62,713 nt of DNA from contig JBHOQU010000006.1 in NCBI GenBank assembly GCA_042408785.1, positions 1 to 62,713 of the forward strand, written 5' to 3'. Every line of letters begins with the position of its first letter. Position 1 is the stretch's first letter. Made by a program: the position numbers and the translations under genes. The stretch comes from JAUQQI01 sp042408785. Its GTDB lineage: Bacteria > Chloroflexota > Dehalococcoidia > JAUQQI01. Below are positions 30,054 to 38,693 of this stretch, one piece after another. The notes below the pieces were generated by a model. The model had not been told where the DNA came from, ran no database searches, and worked only from the letters and a program-made list of their open reading frames with translations.

Positions 30054-31208
30054 CTACCAGGTTACGAACATCGGCATAATCAGGTGGACAAAGCCGTCCT
30101 GGTCCACCGGCCGGATCACCCCCGGGGCCGACGGGGAGGTCATCTCGAGGGCGACCTGGGGCGCGTCCACCACCTCGAGGACCTGCTTTAAGTACCGGAC
30201 GTTGAAGGCGATCTTGGCCTCTTCCCCATCGACGACGGCGTCGACCTCCCCCACGTTCTCCCCCGTATCCTCGGCCCGGGCGCTCACCCGCAGCCGGCCC
30301 GGGGTCAGCTCCTCGCCGGGGAAAATGTTGAGCCTGACGATGTCGTTGTTGTGGCGGGCGAAGATCTCCGCCACCCGGGTAGCCTTGAGAAACTCCTGGG
30401 TGTTGACCACAACCCGGCAGGTGTAGGTCTTGGGGATGAGCTGCTGGAAGTTGGGGAAGTTGCCCTGGATCAGCTGCGAGACCAGCTCGATGGTCCCCAC
30501 CCCCGGCGAGTCCGACTCGATCCTGAAGAGGAGCTGGGCCCGGTTGGGCTGAATCGCCACCTGGACGGGCTGGTCGCCGTCGGGGATGATCCGCTCCAGC
30601 TCCACGAGGGCCCGGGCCGGCACGATCACTTCCACCTCCTGACCCTCGCCCACCGGCGAAAGGAGGGGGGCCTGCCGGACGGAAAGCCTGAACCCGTCGG
30701 CGGCGGCAAAGAGGCCCTGGTCCCCGGCCAGGCGGGTGTAAACGCCGGTGAGCACCGGGCGGGTGTCGTCGGTGGCGGCGGCAAAGGCGACCTGCTCGAT
30801 GACGGTCCGCAAAGTCTCGGGGTCCATCGCGGTGGTGGGGGACTCCGCCACGGTGGGGATCGGCGGAAAATCGTCGGGGTCTAGGCCGTTTATTCGGGCC
30901 TCAAAGCGGGCGCATTTGACCTGTAAAACCCGCCCCGACACGGAAAGGTCGATCCGGTCGGGGGGCAGGGAGTTGACAAACTGGGTAAGCACCTGGGCCG
31001 GGACGGCCACGGCCCCCTCCGACTCCACCTTGGCCCCGACCCAGACGGTGATGGCGATCTCCAGGTTGGTGGCCGCCAGCCGGAGCCGGCCGCCGTCGGT
31101 GGCGACCAGCACGTGACTGGTGACCGGCAGGGTGCTGCGGGTGGCCACGGCCCGGCCGACGATCCCCAGGCCCCGGCTCAGGTTCTCCTGAAGACAGGAC
31201 GCCTTCAC
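30054..31208 (-). CDS. dnaN: DNA polymerase III sliding clamp (beta subunit)
   Basis: DnaN is the ring-shaped processivity clamp of the replicative polymerase. The 384-residue product begins KASCLQENLSRGLGIVGRAV and ends RPVDQDGFVHLIMPMFV, both typical of the three-domain clamp. The GTG at 31208 is preceded by AAGGAGG; longer upstream readings are not needed. dnaA is not in this window, so the usual dnaA-dnaN pair at the origin is broken here or this is a second clamp gene. It converges on the CoA-transferase with a 15-base gap. Confidence 0.95.
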   Translation of the reverse strand: MKASCLQENLSRGLGIVGRAVATRSTLPVTSHVLVATDGGRLRLAATNLEIAITVWVGAKVESEGAVAVPAQVLTQFVNSLPPDRIDLSVSGRVLQVKCARFEARINGLDPDDFPPIPTVAESPTTAMDPETLRTVIEQVAFAAATDDTRPVLTGVYTRLAGDQGLFAAADGFRLSVRQAPLLSPVGEGQEVEVIVPARALVELERIIPDGDQPVQVAIQPNRAQLLFRIESDSPGVGTIELVSQLIQGNFPNFQQLIPKTYTCRVVVNTQEFLKATRVAEIFARHNNDIVRLNIFPGEELTPGRLRVSARAEDTGENVGEVDAVVDGEEAKIAFNVRYLKQVLEVVDAPQVALEMTSPSAPGVIRPVDQDGFVHLIMPMFVTW

Positions 31209-31242
31209 GGATTCCTCCTTCCAAGCCGGCTTTATCCGGTAA

Positions 31243-31272
31243 AGTATAGCCCCGGGGAATTGGCAGGCGCAA
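31243..31272 (-). promoter_or_regulatory. Promoter of dnaN
   Basis: On the minus strand TTGCGC (31272-31267), an 18-base spacer and TATACT (31248-31243) lie about 35 bases before the GTG. Confidence 0.65.
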
Positions 31273-31445
31273 TATATTGATTTCAACAAAGTTTTCAACA
31301 CAATATCTGGTGGCCCTAACCCGGACCTGCCTTCCCGCAGGCCAGGCACCCGGCCGCCTCCGGGACAAGCGCCGTATCCGGACGGTGAGGGCCTGGCCCC
31401 GGGTGGGGAGAGCCTGCGGTTCCCCCACCCACGCGGCGGGGGTCG

Positions 31446-31574
31446 CCGGACCAGGGCTTCCCAGTTTTGGCACCGGGGCGCAAAAGCCGGCCCGCTGTCG
31501 GGGGGACCACCGTGCGCCCCTACAGACTGCCTGGTCGCCGCCCAATATTAAAAACTGGAAAGCCCTGTCGCCGG
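31446..31574. repeat. Imperfect long inverted repeat in the dnaN/nuclease intergenic region
   Basis: Arms 31446-31468 and 31551-31574 are imperfect complements of about 22 bases (core CCAGTTTT / AAAACTGG with CAGGGCTT / AAGCCCTG) around 80 bases that include CCGTGCGCCCCTAC. It may be a degenerate miniature element. The 31209-31648 interval otherwise holds only the two promoters. Confidence 0.6.
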
Positions 31575-31584
31575 ACCGCGGCGG

Positions 31585-31613
31585 TTGACAGCCTTGGGGT
31601 GGTGGGCTACAAT
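31585..31613 (+). promoter_or_regulatory. Promoter of the bifunctional nuclease gene
   Basis: TTGACA (31585-31590), a 17-base spacer and TACAAT (31608-31613) lie 35 bases before the ATG. The -35 box is just outside the inverted repeat. Confidence 0.85.
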
Positions 31614-31648
31614 CTGAGTAGCCGAAGGGTTCTGTGGGAGGGTCTGGA

Positions 31649-32179
31649 ATGGCTCTGGTCGAAATGGTCGTCGACAGCATCCGAGTGAGCCTCCTCAACG
31701 GCCAGCGGGTGCTGATCCTCAAGGAGAAATATGCCGACCGGTACCTCCCCATCTGGATCGGCCCCCACGAGGCCGATGCCATCGCGCTGGAGCTTCAGCA
31801 GATTCAGGTTCCCAGGCCGCTTACCCACGACCTGCTTAAAAACATCATCCACGAGCTGGGTGCAACCGTATCCTCGGTCATCGTCAACGACCTGAACAAT
31901 GAGACTTTCTACGCCCGGATCTTGATGGATGTCGGCGGCCGCCAGATCGAGGTTGACTCGCGGCCGAGCGATGCCATCGCTTTGGCCGTGCGGGTTAAGG
32001 CGCCCATCTACGCCGACGAGTCCGTAATGGAACGGGCCGGCGTGACCCTGGAAGAGGAGGCCCCCAAATCCGAACGGGAAAAGCCCCCCAAGGCCGAAGA
32101 AAAGGTCGAACTACCGCCCATCTTCCAGGAGTTCCTTAAAACCCTTGACTTGGGCGACCAGGAACCGGGCAAATCCTGA
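31649..32179 (+). CDS. Bifunctional nuclease family (DUF151) protein
   Basis: This 176-residue cytoplasmic protein carries the DUF151/BFN domain, seen in bacteria and plants and reported to have DNase/RNase activity. The typical segments LPIWIGPHEADAIALELQ, TYYAR-type FYARILMD and DSRPSDAIALAVR are present. The last 45 residues are a charged Glu/Lys/Pro tail. GGGAGGG precedes the ATG at 31649. It has its own promoter and stands before the ATP synthase operon. Its cellular role is unclear. Confidence 0.9.
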   Translation: MALVEMVVDSIRVSLLNGQRVLILKEKYADRYLPIWIGPHEADAIALELQQIQVPRPLTHDLLKNIIHELGATVSSVIVNDLNNETFYARILMDVGGRQIEVDSRPSDAIALAVRVKAPIYADESVMERAGVTLEEEAPKSEREKPPKAEEKVELPPIFQEFLKTLDLGDQEPGKS

Positions 32180-32254
32180 CGCCACCTTACTACCCGATTA
32201 GCCGTAACTTCGGGCTCCAGTAAACCCCAGACGGGGCCCTTGTTTTGTGATTTG

Positions 32255-32263
32255 TGATATAAT
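32255..32263 (+). promoter_or_regulatory. Extended -10 promoter of the ATP synthase operon
   Basis: TGATATAAT (TG-n-TATAAT) lies about 43 bases before atpZ in the only gap ahead of the operon; no good -35 box is present. Confidence 0.6.
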
Positions 32264-32305
32264 TCACTATGGCCCGGGTCGGTCTGCCGGGCAGGAGGCG
32301 GCCGG

Positions 32306-32509
32306 GTGGCCCGCCTGATCGGCATCGGCTGGTTCCTGGCCGTCGCCCTGGTGGGCGGACCGGGCCTGGGTTACTGGGTGGATGGACGGCTGGGCACAAC
32401 GCCGGTCTTCACGCTGGTTGGGCTTTTCGCCGGGTTAATTATCGGTTCGGTCGGAGCGTATAAGATGCTGGTTGCGGCAAGCCGGTCCGGACGGGGGGAG
32501 GGCCGATGA
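32306..32509 (+). CDS. atpZ: AtpZ/AtpI-like F-ATPase accessory membrane protein
   Basis: A 67-residue protein with two membrane segments (IGWFLAVALVGGPGLGYWVD and FTLVGLFAGLIIGSVGAY) and the GYWVDG motif between them. It matches the small AtpZ/AtpI proteins at the head of atp operons, thought to help c-ring assembly or magnesium supply. GTG start after AGGAGG. Its stop overlaps the atpB ATG by four bases. AtpZ fits the length better than AtpI, but the two are hard to separate by eye. Confidence 0.8.
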   Translation: MARLIGIGWFLAVALVGGPGLGYWVDGRLGTTPVFTLVGLFAGLIIGSVGAYKMLVAASRSGRGEGR

Positions 32510-33519
32510 ACCGCCGGCTGACCCTCCTGGTAATCGTCCTTTTCCTGATTTTTAACCTCTTCGTCCGGGTACCCTTCCCGGAGATCCTCCTGCCAGCCGA
32601 GCCCATCTTCCCCGTCGCAACCGTCGGCCCCTTTAAATTTGTCATCACCAACACGATGCTGGCCACCTGGCTGACCATGGCCGTCCTCATCGGCCTGAGC
32701 CTGCTGGCCACCCGGCGGATGGAGCTGATACCCGGCCGCCGCCTTCAGAACCTGGCCGAGGCCCTCGTCGAGTGGATGTACGGCATCGTCGAGTCGGTGG
32801 CCGGCGAGGAACGGTGGGCCCGGCAGTTCTTCCCGGTGGTCGCCACCATCTTTTTGTTTATCGTTACCGCCAACTGGATGGGCCTTCTCCCCGGCTACAC
32901 CACCCTCGGCCTGATCGAGGTCGCCGACCACGGCAAAGTCTGCCAGTTTGTTCCGGTCCACATTGGCCCCATTGAAGTGGGAATTCTGCCGGTGGCCGGG
33001 GCCGTTTGTCGGGACATCCCGGCCGGCGAGCACGAAGCCCACGGGTCCGAGGCCAAGGCCGGGGTGATTGAGGGCAAGCTGATTCCCCTGCTGCGCAGCG
33101 CCAACACCGATGTGAACACGCCCCTGGCCATTGCCCTGGTGGCGATGATTTTCATCGAGTACTGGGGCATAAAGGCCCTGGGCCCCCTGGGATACGGCAG
33201 CCGGTTCTTTAACTTCCAGAACTTGGTGCGGGGCCGGATTTTTATGGGAATTATTGACGTCTTTATCGGCCTTTTAGAGCTTATCGCCGAGGTGGCCCGG
33301 GTCGTCAGCTTCACCTTCCGGCTCTTCGGCAATATCTTCGCCGGCGAGGTGCTGCTGGCGTCCATCGCCTTCCTGGCGCCCCTGGTCATCGCCCTGCCCT
33401 TCTACGGCCTGGAGGTGTTCGTCGGGTTTGTGCAGGCGGCGGTCTTTGCAATGCTGACCCTGGTATTCGCCAAGCTGGCCGTGACCCCCCATCACGGTGA
33501 GGGGCATCACGGGCATTAA
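32506..33519 (+). CDS. atpB: ATP synthase F0 subunit a
   Basis: Subunit a forms the proton half-channels next to the c-ring. The 337-residue product has several membrane segments and the essential arginine region SFTFRLFGNIFAGEVLL. The loop from about residue 140 to 200 is long and polar, with two cysteines (KVCQFVP ... GAVCRDIP), and makes the protein longer than most bacterial homologues. It starts at ATG inside the end of atpZ. The C-terminus is His/Gly-rich. Confidence 0.95.
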   Translation: MNRRLTLLVIVLFLIFNLFVRVPFPEILLPAEPIFPVATVGPFKFVITNTMLATWLTMAVLIGLSLLATRRMELIPGRRLQNLAEALVEWMYGIVESVAGEERWARQFFPVVATIFLFIVTANWMGLLPGYTTLGLIEVADHGKVCQFVPVHIGPIEVGILPVAGAVCRDIPAGEHEAHGSEAKAGVIEGKLIPLLRSANTDVNTPLAIALVAMIFIEYWGIKALGPLGYGSRFFNFQNLVRGRIFMGIIDVFIGLLELIAEVARVVSFTFRLFGNIFAGEVLLASIAFLAPLVIALPFYGLEVFVGFVQAAVFAMLTLVFAKLAVTPHHGEGHHGH

Positions 33520-33547
33520 AATTCTTCGGGAAAAGGAGGTACTTGCC

Positions 33548-33778
33548 TTGACGGATTTCGGACTTCAGCAGCTTGCGGCGGCCATTGCCATCGCCATCGG
33601 GGCCATCGGACCGGGCCTCGGCATCGGCATGCTGGGCAGCCGGGCGATGGAAGCCCTGGGCCGGAACCCGGAGGCCGAGCCGGCCATCCGGCCGAACATG
33701 ATCCTGGCCATCGCCTTCGCCGAGGCCATTGCCATTTACGCCCTGGTGGTGGCCATCGTCATCAAATTTATCCGGTAG
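33548..33778 (+). CDS. atpE: ATP synthase F0 subunit c
   Basis: The c subunit forms the rotating ring. I place the start at TTG 33548, eight bases after AGGAGG, giving a normal 76-residue two-helix protein; a longer frame overlapping atpB exists but adds a non-homologous tail. The glycine-rich first helix (IGAIGPGLGIGMLG) and polar loop (RNPEAEP) are typical. The ion-binding carboxylate is Glu59 in IAFAEAIAIY. The residue after it is Ala rather than Ser/Thr and the first helix lacks the Gln ligand, so proton rather than sodium coupling is expected. Confidence 0.94.
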   Translation: MTDFGLQQLAAAIAIAIGAIGPGLGIGMLGSRAMEALGRNPEAEPAIRPNMILAIAFAEAIAIYALVVAIVIKFIR

Positions 33779-33790
33779 CGGAGGCGGCCT

Positions 33791-34294
33791 TTGGAGGCGT
33801 TGGGAATAAACCTGCCGGGGCTGCTCGCCCAGCTGGTGAACTTCGTTTTGCTGCTGGTGCTGCTCCGGCTCGTCCTTTACCGGCCGGTGATGCGGATGCT
33901 GGACGAGCGGGCCGCCCGGGTCCGCCAGAGCATGGAGCAGGCGGAGCTTATCCGCCGGCAGGCCGAGCAGATCCAGCAGGAGTTCCAGGCCCGCATCGAC
34001 CAGGCCCGGCGGGAGGGGCAGCAGATCATCGCCGAGGCCCACCGGGCCGCCGAGCAGGTCCGTCAGCAGAAGCTGCAGGAGGCCCTGAGCGAGGCCGAGG
34101 CGTTGCTGGCCCGGGCCCGGGCCGAAATTGAGCGGGAGCGGGATGCGGCCATCGCCCAGCTCCGGCGGGAATTTGCCGACCTGACGGTGCTGGCCGCCGA
34201 GCGGGTCATCGGCCGGGCGCTCGACCGGGACGACCACCGGCGGCTTATCGAAGAGGTGCTGGCCGAGGTCGAGCGCACCGGGGGTGCCAGATGA
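33791..34294 (+). CDS. atpF: ATP synthase F0 subunit b
   Basis: Subunit b is the peripheral stalk that holds F1 against the membrane. The 167-residue product has one N-terminal membrane helix (LLAQLVNFVLLLVLLRLVLY) followed by a long charged coiled coil rich in Arg, Glu and Gln (residues 40-150). The start is TTG after GGAGGCGG. It overlaps atpH by four bases (ATGA). Confidence 0.95.
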   Translation: MEALGINLPGLLAQLVNFVLLLVLLRLVLYRPVMRMLDERAARVRQSMEQAELIRRQAEQIQQEFQARIDQARREGQQIIAEAHRAAEQVRQQKLQEALSEAEALLARARAEIERERDAAIAQLRREFADLTVLAAERVIGRALDRDDHRRLIEEVLAEVERTGGAR

Positions 34295-34830
34295 CCGGAC
34301 GGCAGGGGCGCGTCGCCCGCCGCTACGCCCAGGCCGCCTTCGAGGTGGCCCGGGAGCGGGGCCAGGTCGAGAACTGGCTGGAGGAGCTGGAGCGGCTGGT
34401 TGACCTGCTGGAGGGGACCGAAGCCGGCGCCTTCCTGGCCGCGCCGCAGGTGCCCTTCGGGGCCAAGGAGCAGTTGGTCCACCAGGCCCTGGCCGGCTTC
34501 CTGCCCGAGGTCCGGAACCTGGTCCTTCTCCTGGTGCGCCGGCGGCGGATCAGGCTCCTGCGCCGGATCTTCGAGGAGTTCGGCCGGCTGGCCAACGAAT
34601 ACCGGGGGGTCGCCGTGGCCGAGGTTACCAGCGCCGTCCCCCTGGAAGACGCCGATAAGGCGGTGGTCATCCGGCAGCTTTCGGAGCTTACCGGGAAGCG
34701 GGTCCTCCTGCGAACCCGCGTGGACCCGTCTATCCTGGGGGGCCTCATCGTCCGGATTGGGGATAAGCTTATCGACGGCAGCGTAAGGACCCGTCTGGAG
34801 CGGCTGCGGGAGACGTTGATTCGGGGCTAG
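34291..34830 (+). CDS. atpH: ATP synthase F1 subunit delta
   Basis: The delta subunit links the b stalk to the F1 head. The 179-residue product begins ARRYAQAAFEVARERG and ends with the conserved segment GGLIVRIGDKLIDGSVRTRLERL. It overlaps atpF by four bases and lies 27 bases before atpA. Length and order are normal. Confidence 0.95.
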   Translation: MTGRQGRVARRYAQAAFEVARERGQVENWLEELERLVDLLEGTEAGAFLAAPQVPFGAKEQLVHQALAGFLPEVRNLVLLLVRRRRIRLLRRIFEEFGRLANEYRGVAVAEVTSAVPLEDADKAVVIRQLSELTGKRVLLRTRVDPSILGGLIVRIGDKLIDGSVRTRLERLRETLIRG

Positions 34831-34857
34831 AAACTGTCACGGTGAGGTGATTTAACG

Positions 34858-36369
34858 ATGGCGATTCGGCCGGAAGAGATTCCTCAGATTATCAAGCAGC
34901 AGATCGAACGGTTCGGGGCGCCGGTAACGGCCGTCGACGTTGGGGTGGTCATCGAGGCGGGCGACGGCATCGCCCGAATCCACGGCCTGAGCGGGGCCCG
35001 GGCGATGGAACTGCTGGAGTTCCCCCACGGCGTCTTCGGGCTGGCCATGAACCTGGAGGAGGAGACCGTCGGGGCCGTCATCCTGGGCAACTACGAGCTC
35101 ATCAAAGAGGGGGACCTGGTCCGGTCCACCGGCCGGGTCATCGAGGTGCCGGTAGGCGACGCCCTCATCGGGCGGGTCGTCAACCCCCTGGGCCAGCCCA
35201 TCGACGGCAAGGGCCCCATAAACGCCACCAAGTTCCGGCCGGTGGAGCGGATCGCCCCGGGCGTCGTTTACCGCCAGCCGGTCAATACTCCCGTTCAGAC
35301 GGGCATAAAGGCCATCGACAGCATGATCCCCATCGGCCGGGGCCAGCGGGAGCTGATCATCGGCGACCGGGGCACCGGCAAAAGCGCCATCGCCATCGAC
35401 ACCATTATCAACCAGAAGGGCAAAGACCTTATCTGCATCTACGTGGCCATCGGGCAGAAGCAGTCGAAGATCGCCCAGGTGGTGGCCACCCTGGAGCAGT
35501 ACGGGGCCATGGACCACACCGTCGTGGTGGTGGCCAGCGCCTCCGACCCGGCCCCCCTCCAGTACCTGGCCCCCTACGCCGGCTGCGCCATGGGCGAGGA
35601 GTTCATGGAGTCCGGCCGGGACGCCCTCATCGTCTACGACGACCTCACCAAGCACGCCTGGGCCTACCGGGAGATGTCGCTGCTGCTCCGGCGGCCGCCG
35701 GGACGGGAGGCCTACCCCGGCGACGTCTTCTACCTTCACAGCCGCCTGCTGGAGCGGGCCGCCAAGCTTGCCCCGGAGTACGGCGGGGGCTCCCTGACGG
35801 CCCTGCCCATTATCGAGACCCTGCTGGGGGACGTTTCGGCCTATATCCCCACCAACGTCATCTCCATCACCGACGGGCAGATCTACCTGGAGCCGGAACT
35901 GTTTAACGCCGGCATCCGGCCGGCCATCAATGTGGGGATCTCCGTCTCCCGGGTGGGGTCGGCGGCCCAGACCCGGGCGATGCGGAAGGTAGCCGGTCGG
36001 CTCAAGCTGGAGCTGGCCCAGTTCCGGGAGCTGGCCGCCTTCGCCCAGTTTGGGGCGTCGGAGCTGGACAAGGCGACCCGGGCCCAGCTGGAGCGGGGCA
36101 TGCGCATTACCGAGATCCTCAAGCAGCCGGAATTCGAGCCGGTGCCCCTGGAGCACCAGGTGATGGTCATCTACGCCGTCACCAACGGCTACCTGGACGA
36201 CGTGCCGGTAAGCAAGGTCAAAGAGTGGGAGGCGGCCTTCTTGAAGTGGGTCGATGAGGCCCACCCGGAGATCGGCCGCACCATCGCCGAGACCAAGGAC
36301 CTGCCCGACGAGACCGTCGAACAGCTTAAGGCGGCCATCGTCGAGTTCAAGCAGACCCACACCTTCTAA
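34858..36369 (+). CDS. atpA: ATP synthase F1 subunit alpha
   Basis: The alpha subunit carries the non-catalytic nucleotide sites. The 503-residue product has Walker A GDRGTGKSA (169-177), LIVYDDLTKHAWAYREMS, and the alpha signature PAINVGISVSRVGSAAQ. A GGTGAGGTGA stretch precedes the ATG. A large open frame on the opposite strand across this gene is a GC-driven shadow. Confidence 0.98.
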   Translation: MAIRPEEIPQIIKQQIERFGAPVTAVDVGVVIEAGDGIARIHGLSGARAMELLEFPHGVFGLAMNLEEETVGAVILGNYELIKEGDLVRSTGRVIEVPVGDALIGRVVNPLGQPIDGKGPINATKFRPVERIAPGVVYRQPVNTPVQTGIKAIDSMIPIGRGQRELIIGDRGTGKSAIAIDTIINQKGKDLICIYVAIGQKQSKIAQVVATLEQYGAMDHTVVVVASASDPAPLQYLAPYAGCAMGEEFMESGRDALIVYDDLTKHAWAYREMSLLLRRPPGREAYPGDVFYLHSRLLERAAKLAPEYGGGSLTALPIIETLLGDVSAYIPTNVISITDGQIYLEPELFNAGIRPAINVGISVSRVGSAAQTRAMRKVAGRLKLELAQFRELAAFAQFGASELDKATRAQLERGMRITEILKQPEFEPVPLEHQVMVIYAVTNGYLDDVPVSKVKEWEAAFLKWVDEAHPEIGRTIAETKDLPDETVEQLKAAIVEFKQTHTF

Positions 36370-36370
36370 A

Positions 36371-37237
36371 ATGGCAACCCTTCGGGAAATCAGGCGTCGA
36401 ATCCGAAGCGTTCAGGGGGTCGCCAAGATCACCAAGGCCATGGAGCTGGTGGCGGCCGCCAAGATGCGCCGGGCCCAGGAGCGGCTGCTGGCCAGCCGGC
36501 CCTACGCCGAGAAGATGCGGGAGGTCCTGGCCGACCTGGCCGCCCGCCGCCGGGATGAAGGGGCCATCCATCCCCTGATGGCGGTGCGGCCCGCGGTGAA
36601 CCGGGTCGGCATCATCCACATCACGGCCGACCGGGGCCTCTGCGGGGCCTTCAACGCCAACGTGAACCGGCGGACCTCCCAGTTCATCTTGGAGCAGGCC
36701 GTACCCGTCAGCCTGGTGGTGGTGGGCCGCAAGGGCCGGGACTTCATGGTCCGGACCGGGCAGCCCATTCGGGCGGAATTTACTCAGTTGGGGGATTACC
36801 CGAGCCTGGTGGATATCCGCCCCATCGCCCGGGTGGTTATGGACGACTACACCTCGGGCTACGTGGATAAGGTGGTCATTATCTTCAATCAGTTCGTCAG
36901 CACCATGGTCCAGCGGCCGGTGGTCCGGCAGCTCCTGCCGGTGGAGCCGCCGCCGGCCGACGCCTACCCCCGCCACCCGGAGTACATCTACGAGCCCGAC
37001 CCGGAAACGGTTCTCAGGGAGCTCCTCCCCCGCTACGTGGAGATTCAGATTTACCAGGCGATCTTGGAGTCCATCGGCGGCGAGTACTCGGCCCGGATGG
37101 TGGCCATGCGCAACGCCACCGACAACGCCCTGGAGATGGTAAACAGCCTTATCCTGATTCGCAACAAGCTACGGCAGGAGATCATCACCAAAGAACTCCT
37201 GGAAATTGTGGCCGGGGCCGCCGCCCTGGGCGGCTAG
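36371..37237 (+). CDS. atpG: ATP synthase F1 subunit gamma
   Basis: Gamma is the central shaft that rotates within F1. The 288-residue product begins ATLREIRRRIRSVQGVAKIT and ends with the conserved C-terminal helix RMVAMRNATDNALEMVNSL. The middle has ITADRGLCGAFNANV. It starts two bases after the atpA stop, without a separate ribosome site, so coupling is likely. Length is normal. Confidence 0.97.
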   Translation: MATLREIRRRIRSVQGVAKITKAMELVAAAKMRRAQERLLASRPYAEKMREVLADLAARRRDEGAIHPLMAVRPAVNRVGIIHITADRGLCGAFNANVNRRTSQFILEQAVPVSLVVVGRKGRDFMVRTGQPIRAEFTQLGDYPSLVDIRPIARVVMDDYTSGYVDKVVIIFNQFVSTMVQRPVVRQLLPVEPPPADAYPRHPEYIYEPDPETVLRELLPRYVEIQIYQAILESIGGEYSARMVAMRNATDNALEMVNSLILIRNKLRQEIITKELLEIVAGAAALGG

Positions 37238-37262
37238 CGAAAAGTCCAAGGGGTGAAAGAGG

Positions 37263-38678
37263 ATGACGCAGAAAGTCGAAGGCCGAATCCGCCAGATCAT
37301 CGGCACGGTAGTGGATATTGAATTTCCGCCGGGACAAGTGCCCGAAATCTTCAACGCCATTGAGATCCCCATCCCGGAAGAGGACCGGGTGCTCGTGGTC
37401 GAGGTGGAGCAGCACCTCGGGAACAACTGGGTGCGCTGCCTGGCGATGGGCAGCACCGACGGCCTGCGGCGGGGAATGCCGGCCTACGACACGGGGGCGC
37501 CCATCAGCGTCCCGGTGGGCCCGGAGACCCTGGGCCGGCTCTTCAACGTCTTAGGGGAGCCCATCGACAACGCCGGCCCCGTCAACGCCCAGAAGCGCTA
37601 CCCCATCCACCGGCCGGCCCCCCCCTTTGCCGAGCAGGAGACCACCCGCCAGATCCTGGAGACGGGGATCAAGGTTTTCGACCTGATCTGCCCCTTCACC
37701 CGGGGCGGCAAAGTCGGGGCCCTGGGTGGGGCCGGGGTGGGCAAGACGGTCATCATCCAGGAGCTCATCCGCAACATCGCCGCCGAGCACGGCGGCATCT
37801 CCGTCTTCGCCGGGGTTGGGGAGCGGACCCGGGAGGGGAACGACCTCTGGCTGGAGATGCGGCACTCGGGGGTGATAAACAAGACCGTCCTGGTCTTCGG
37901 ACAGATGAACGAGCCCCCCGGCGTCCGCCAGCGGGTGGCCCTGACCGGCCTGACCATGGCCGAGTACTTCCGGGACGAGCAGGGCCAGGACGTTCTGCTC
38001 TTCATCGACAACATCTACCGCTACACCCTCGCCGGCATGGAGGTTTCCGCCCTGCTGGGCCGGATGCCCTCGGCCGTGGGCTACCAGCCGACCCTGGCCA
38101 CGGAGATGGGCGAGCTTCAGGAGCGGATCACCTCCACCAAGCGGGGCTCGATCACCTCCTTCCAGGCCATCTATGTCCCGGCCGACGACTTCGCCGACCC
38201 CGGAGTGGCCACCACCTTCGCCCACCTGGACGCCGTGGTCATCCTCGACCGGGCCCTCACCGAGCAGGGCCTTTACCCGGCGGTGGACCCCCTGGCCTCC
38301 ACCTCCCGGGCCCTGGACCCCCGGGTCGTGGGCCAGGAGCACTACACGGTGGCCCGGGAGGTTCAGCGGATCCTGCAGCGCTACAAGGAGCTCCAGGACA
38401 TCATCGCCATCCTCGGGATTGAGGAGCTCAGCGAGGAAGACAAGCTGGTGGTCCACCGGGCCCGGCGCCTCCAGCGCTTTCTCACCCAGCCCTTCTTCGT
38501 GGCCGAGGTCTTCACCGGCACCCCGGGCCGCTACGTCCCGGTCCGGGAGACCGTCCGGGGCTTCAAGGAGATCCTGGAGGGCAAGTGGGACCACCTGCCG
38601 GAGGCGGCCTTCTACATGGTGGGCACCATCGAGGAGGCGGCCGAGAAGGGTGAGCGGCTGCTGGCGGCCGCCCGCTAA
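37263..38678 (+). CDS. atpD: ATP synthase F1 subunit beta (catalytic)
   Basis: Beta holds the catalytic sites for ATP synthesis. The 471-residue product has Walker A GGAGVGKTV (155-163), the catalytic-glutamate segment GVGERTREGNDL, LLFIDNIYRYT and the conserved hinge EELSEEDKLVV (DELSEED type). A GGGGTGAAAGAGG stretch precedes the ATG. All expected motifs are intact. Confidence 0.98.
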   Translation: MTQKVEGRIRQIIGTVVDIEFPPGQVPEIFNAIEIPIPEEDRVLVVEVEQHLGNNWVRCLAMGSTDGLRRGMPAYDTGAPISVPVGPETLGRLFNVLGEPIDNAGPVNAQKRYPIHRPAPPFAEQETTRQILETGIKVFDLICPFTRGGKVGALGGAGVGKTVIIQELIRNIAAEHGGISVFAGVGERTREGNDLWLEMRHSGVINKTVLVFGQMNEPPGVRQRVALTGLTMAEYFRDEQGQDVLLFIDNIYRYTLAGMEVSALLGRMPSAVGYQPTLATEMGELQERITSTKRGSITSFQAIYVPADDFADPGVATTFAHLDAVVILDRALTEQGLYPAVDPLASTSRALDPRVVGQEHYTVAREVQRILQRYKELQDIIAILGIEELSEEDKLVVHRARRLQRFLTQPFFVAEVFTGTPGRYVPVRETVRGFKEILEGKWDHLPEAAFYMVGTIEEAAEKGERLLAAAR

Positions 38679-38693
38679 GGGGGTCCTGAGGAG

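Noticed and set aside
31260..31310. Replication origin next to dnaN
   Set aside because: A short AT-rich patch is present, but I see no DnaA boxes (TTATCCACA type) and no dnaA.
32269..32463. Small open frame with ATG five bases after the atp -10 box
   Set aside because: It is out of frame with atpZ, Arg/Gly/Pro-rich, and lacks membrane segments or homology.
33497..33547. Longer atpE start overlapping atpB
   Set aside because: The extra 17 residues are charged and unlike c subunits, and a strong AGGAGG sits just before the TTG at 33548.
34852..36360. A 502-codon open frame on the minus strand opposite atpA (and similar long antisense frames opposite sufB, atpD, copA and murA)
   Set aside because: They mirror real genes codon for codon in GC-rich DNA, lack family motifs and ribosome sites, and are explained by codon bias.
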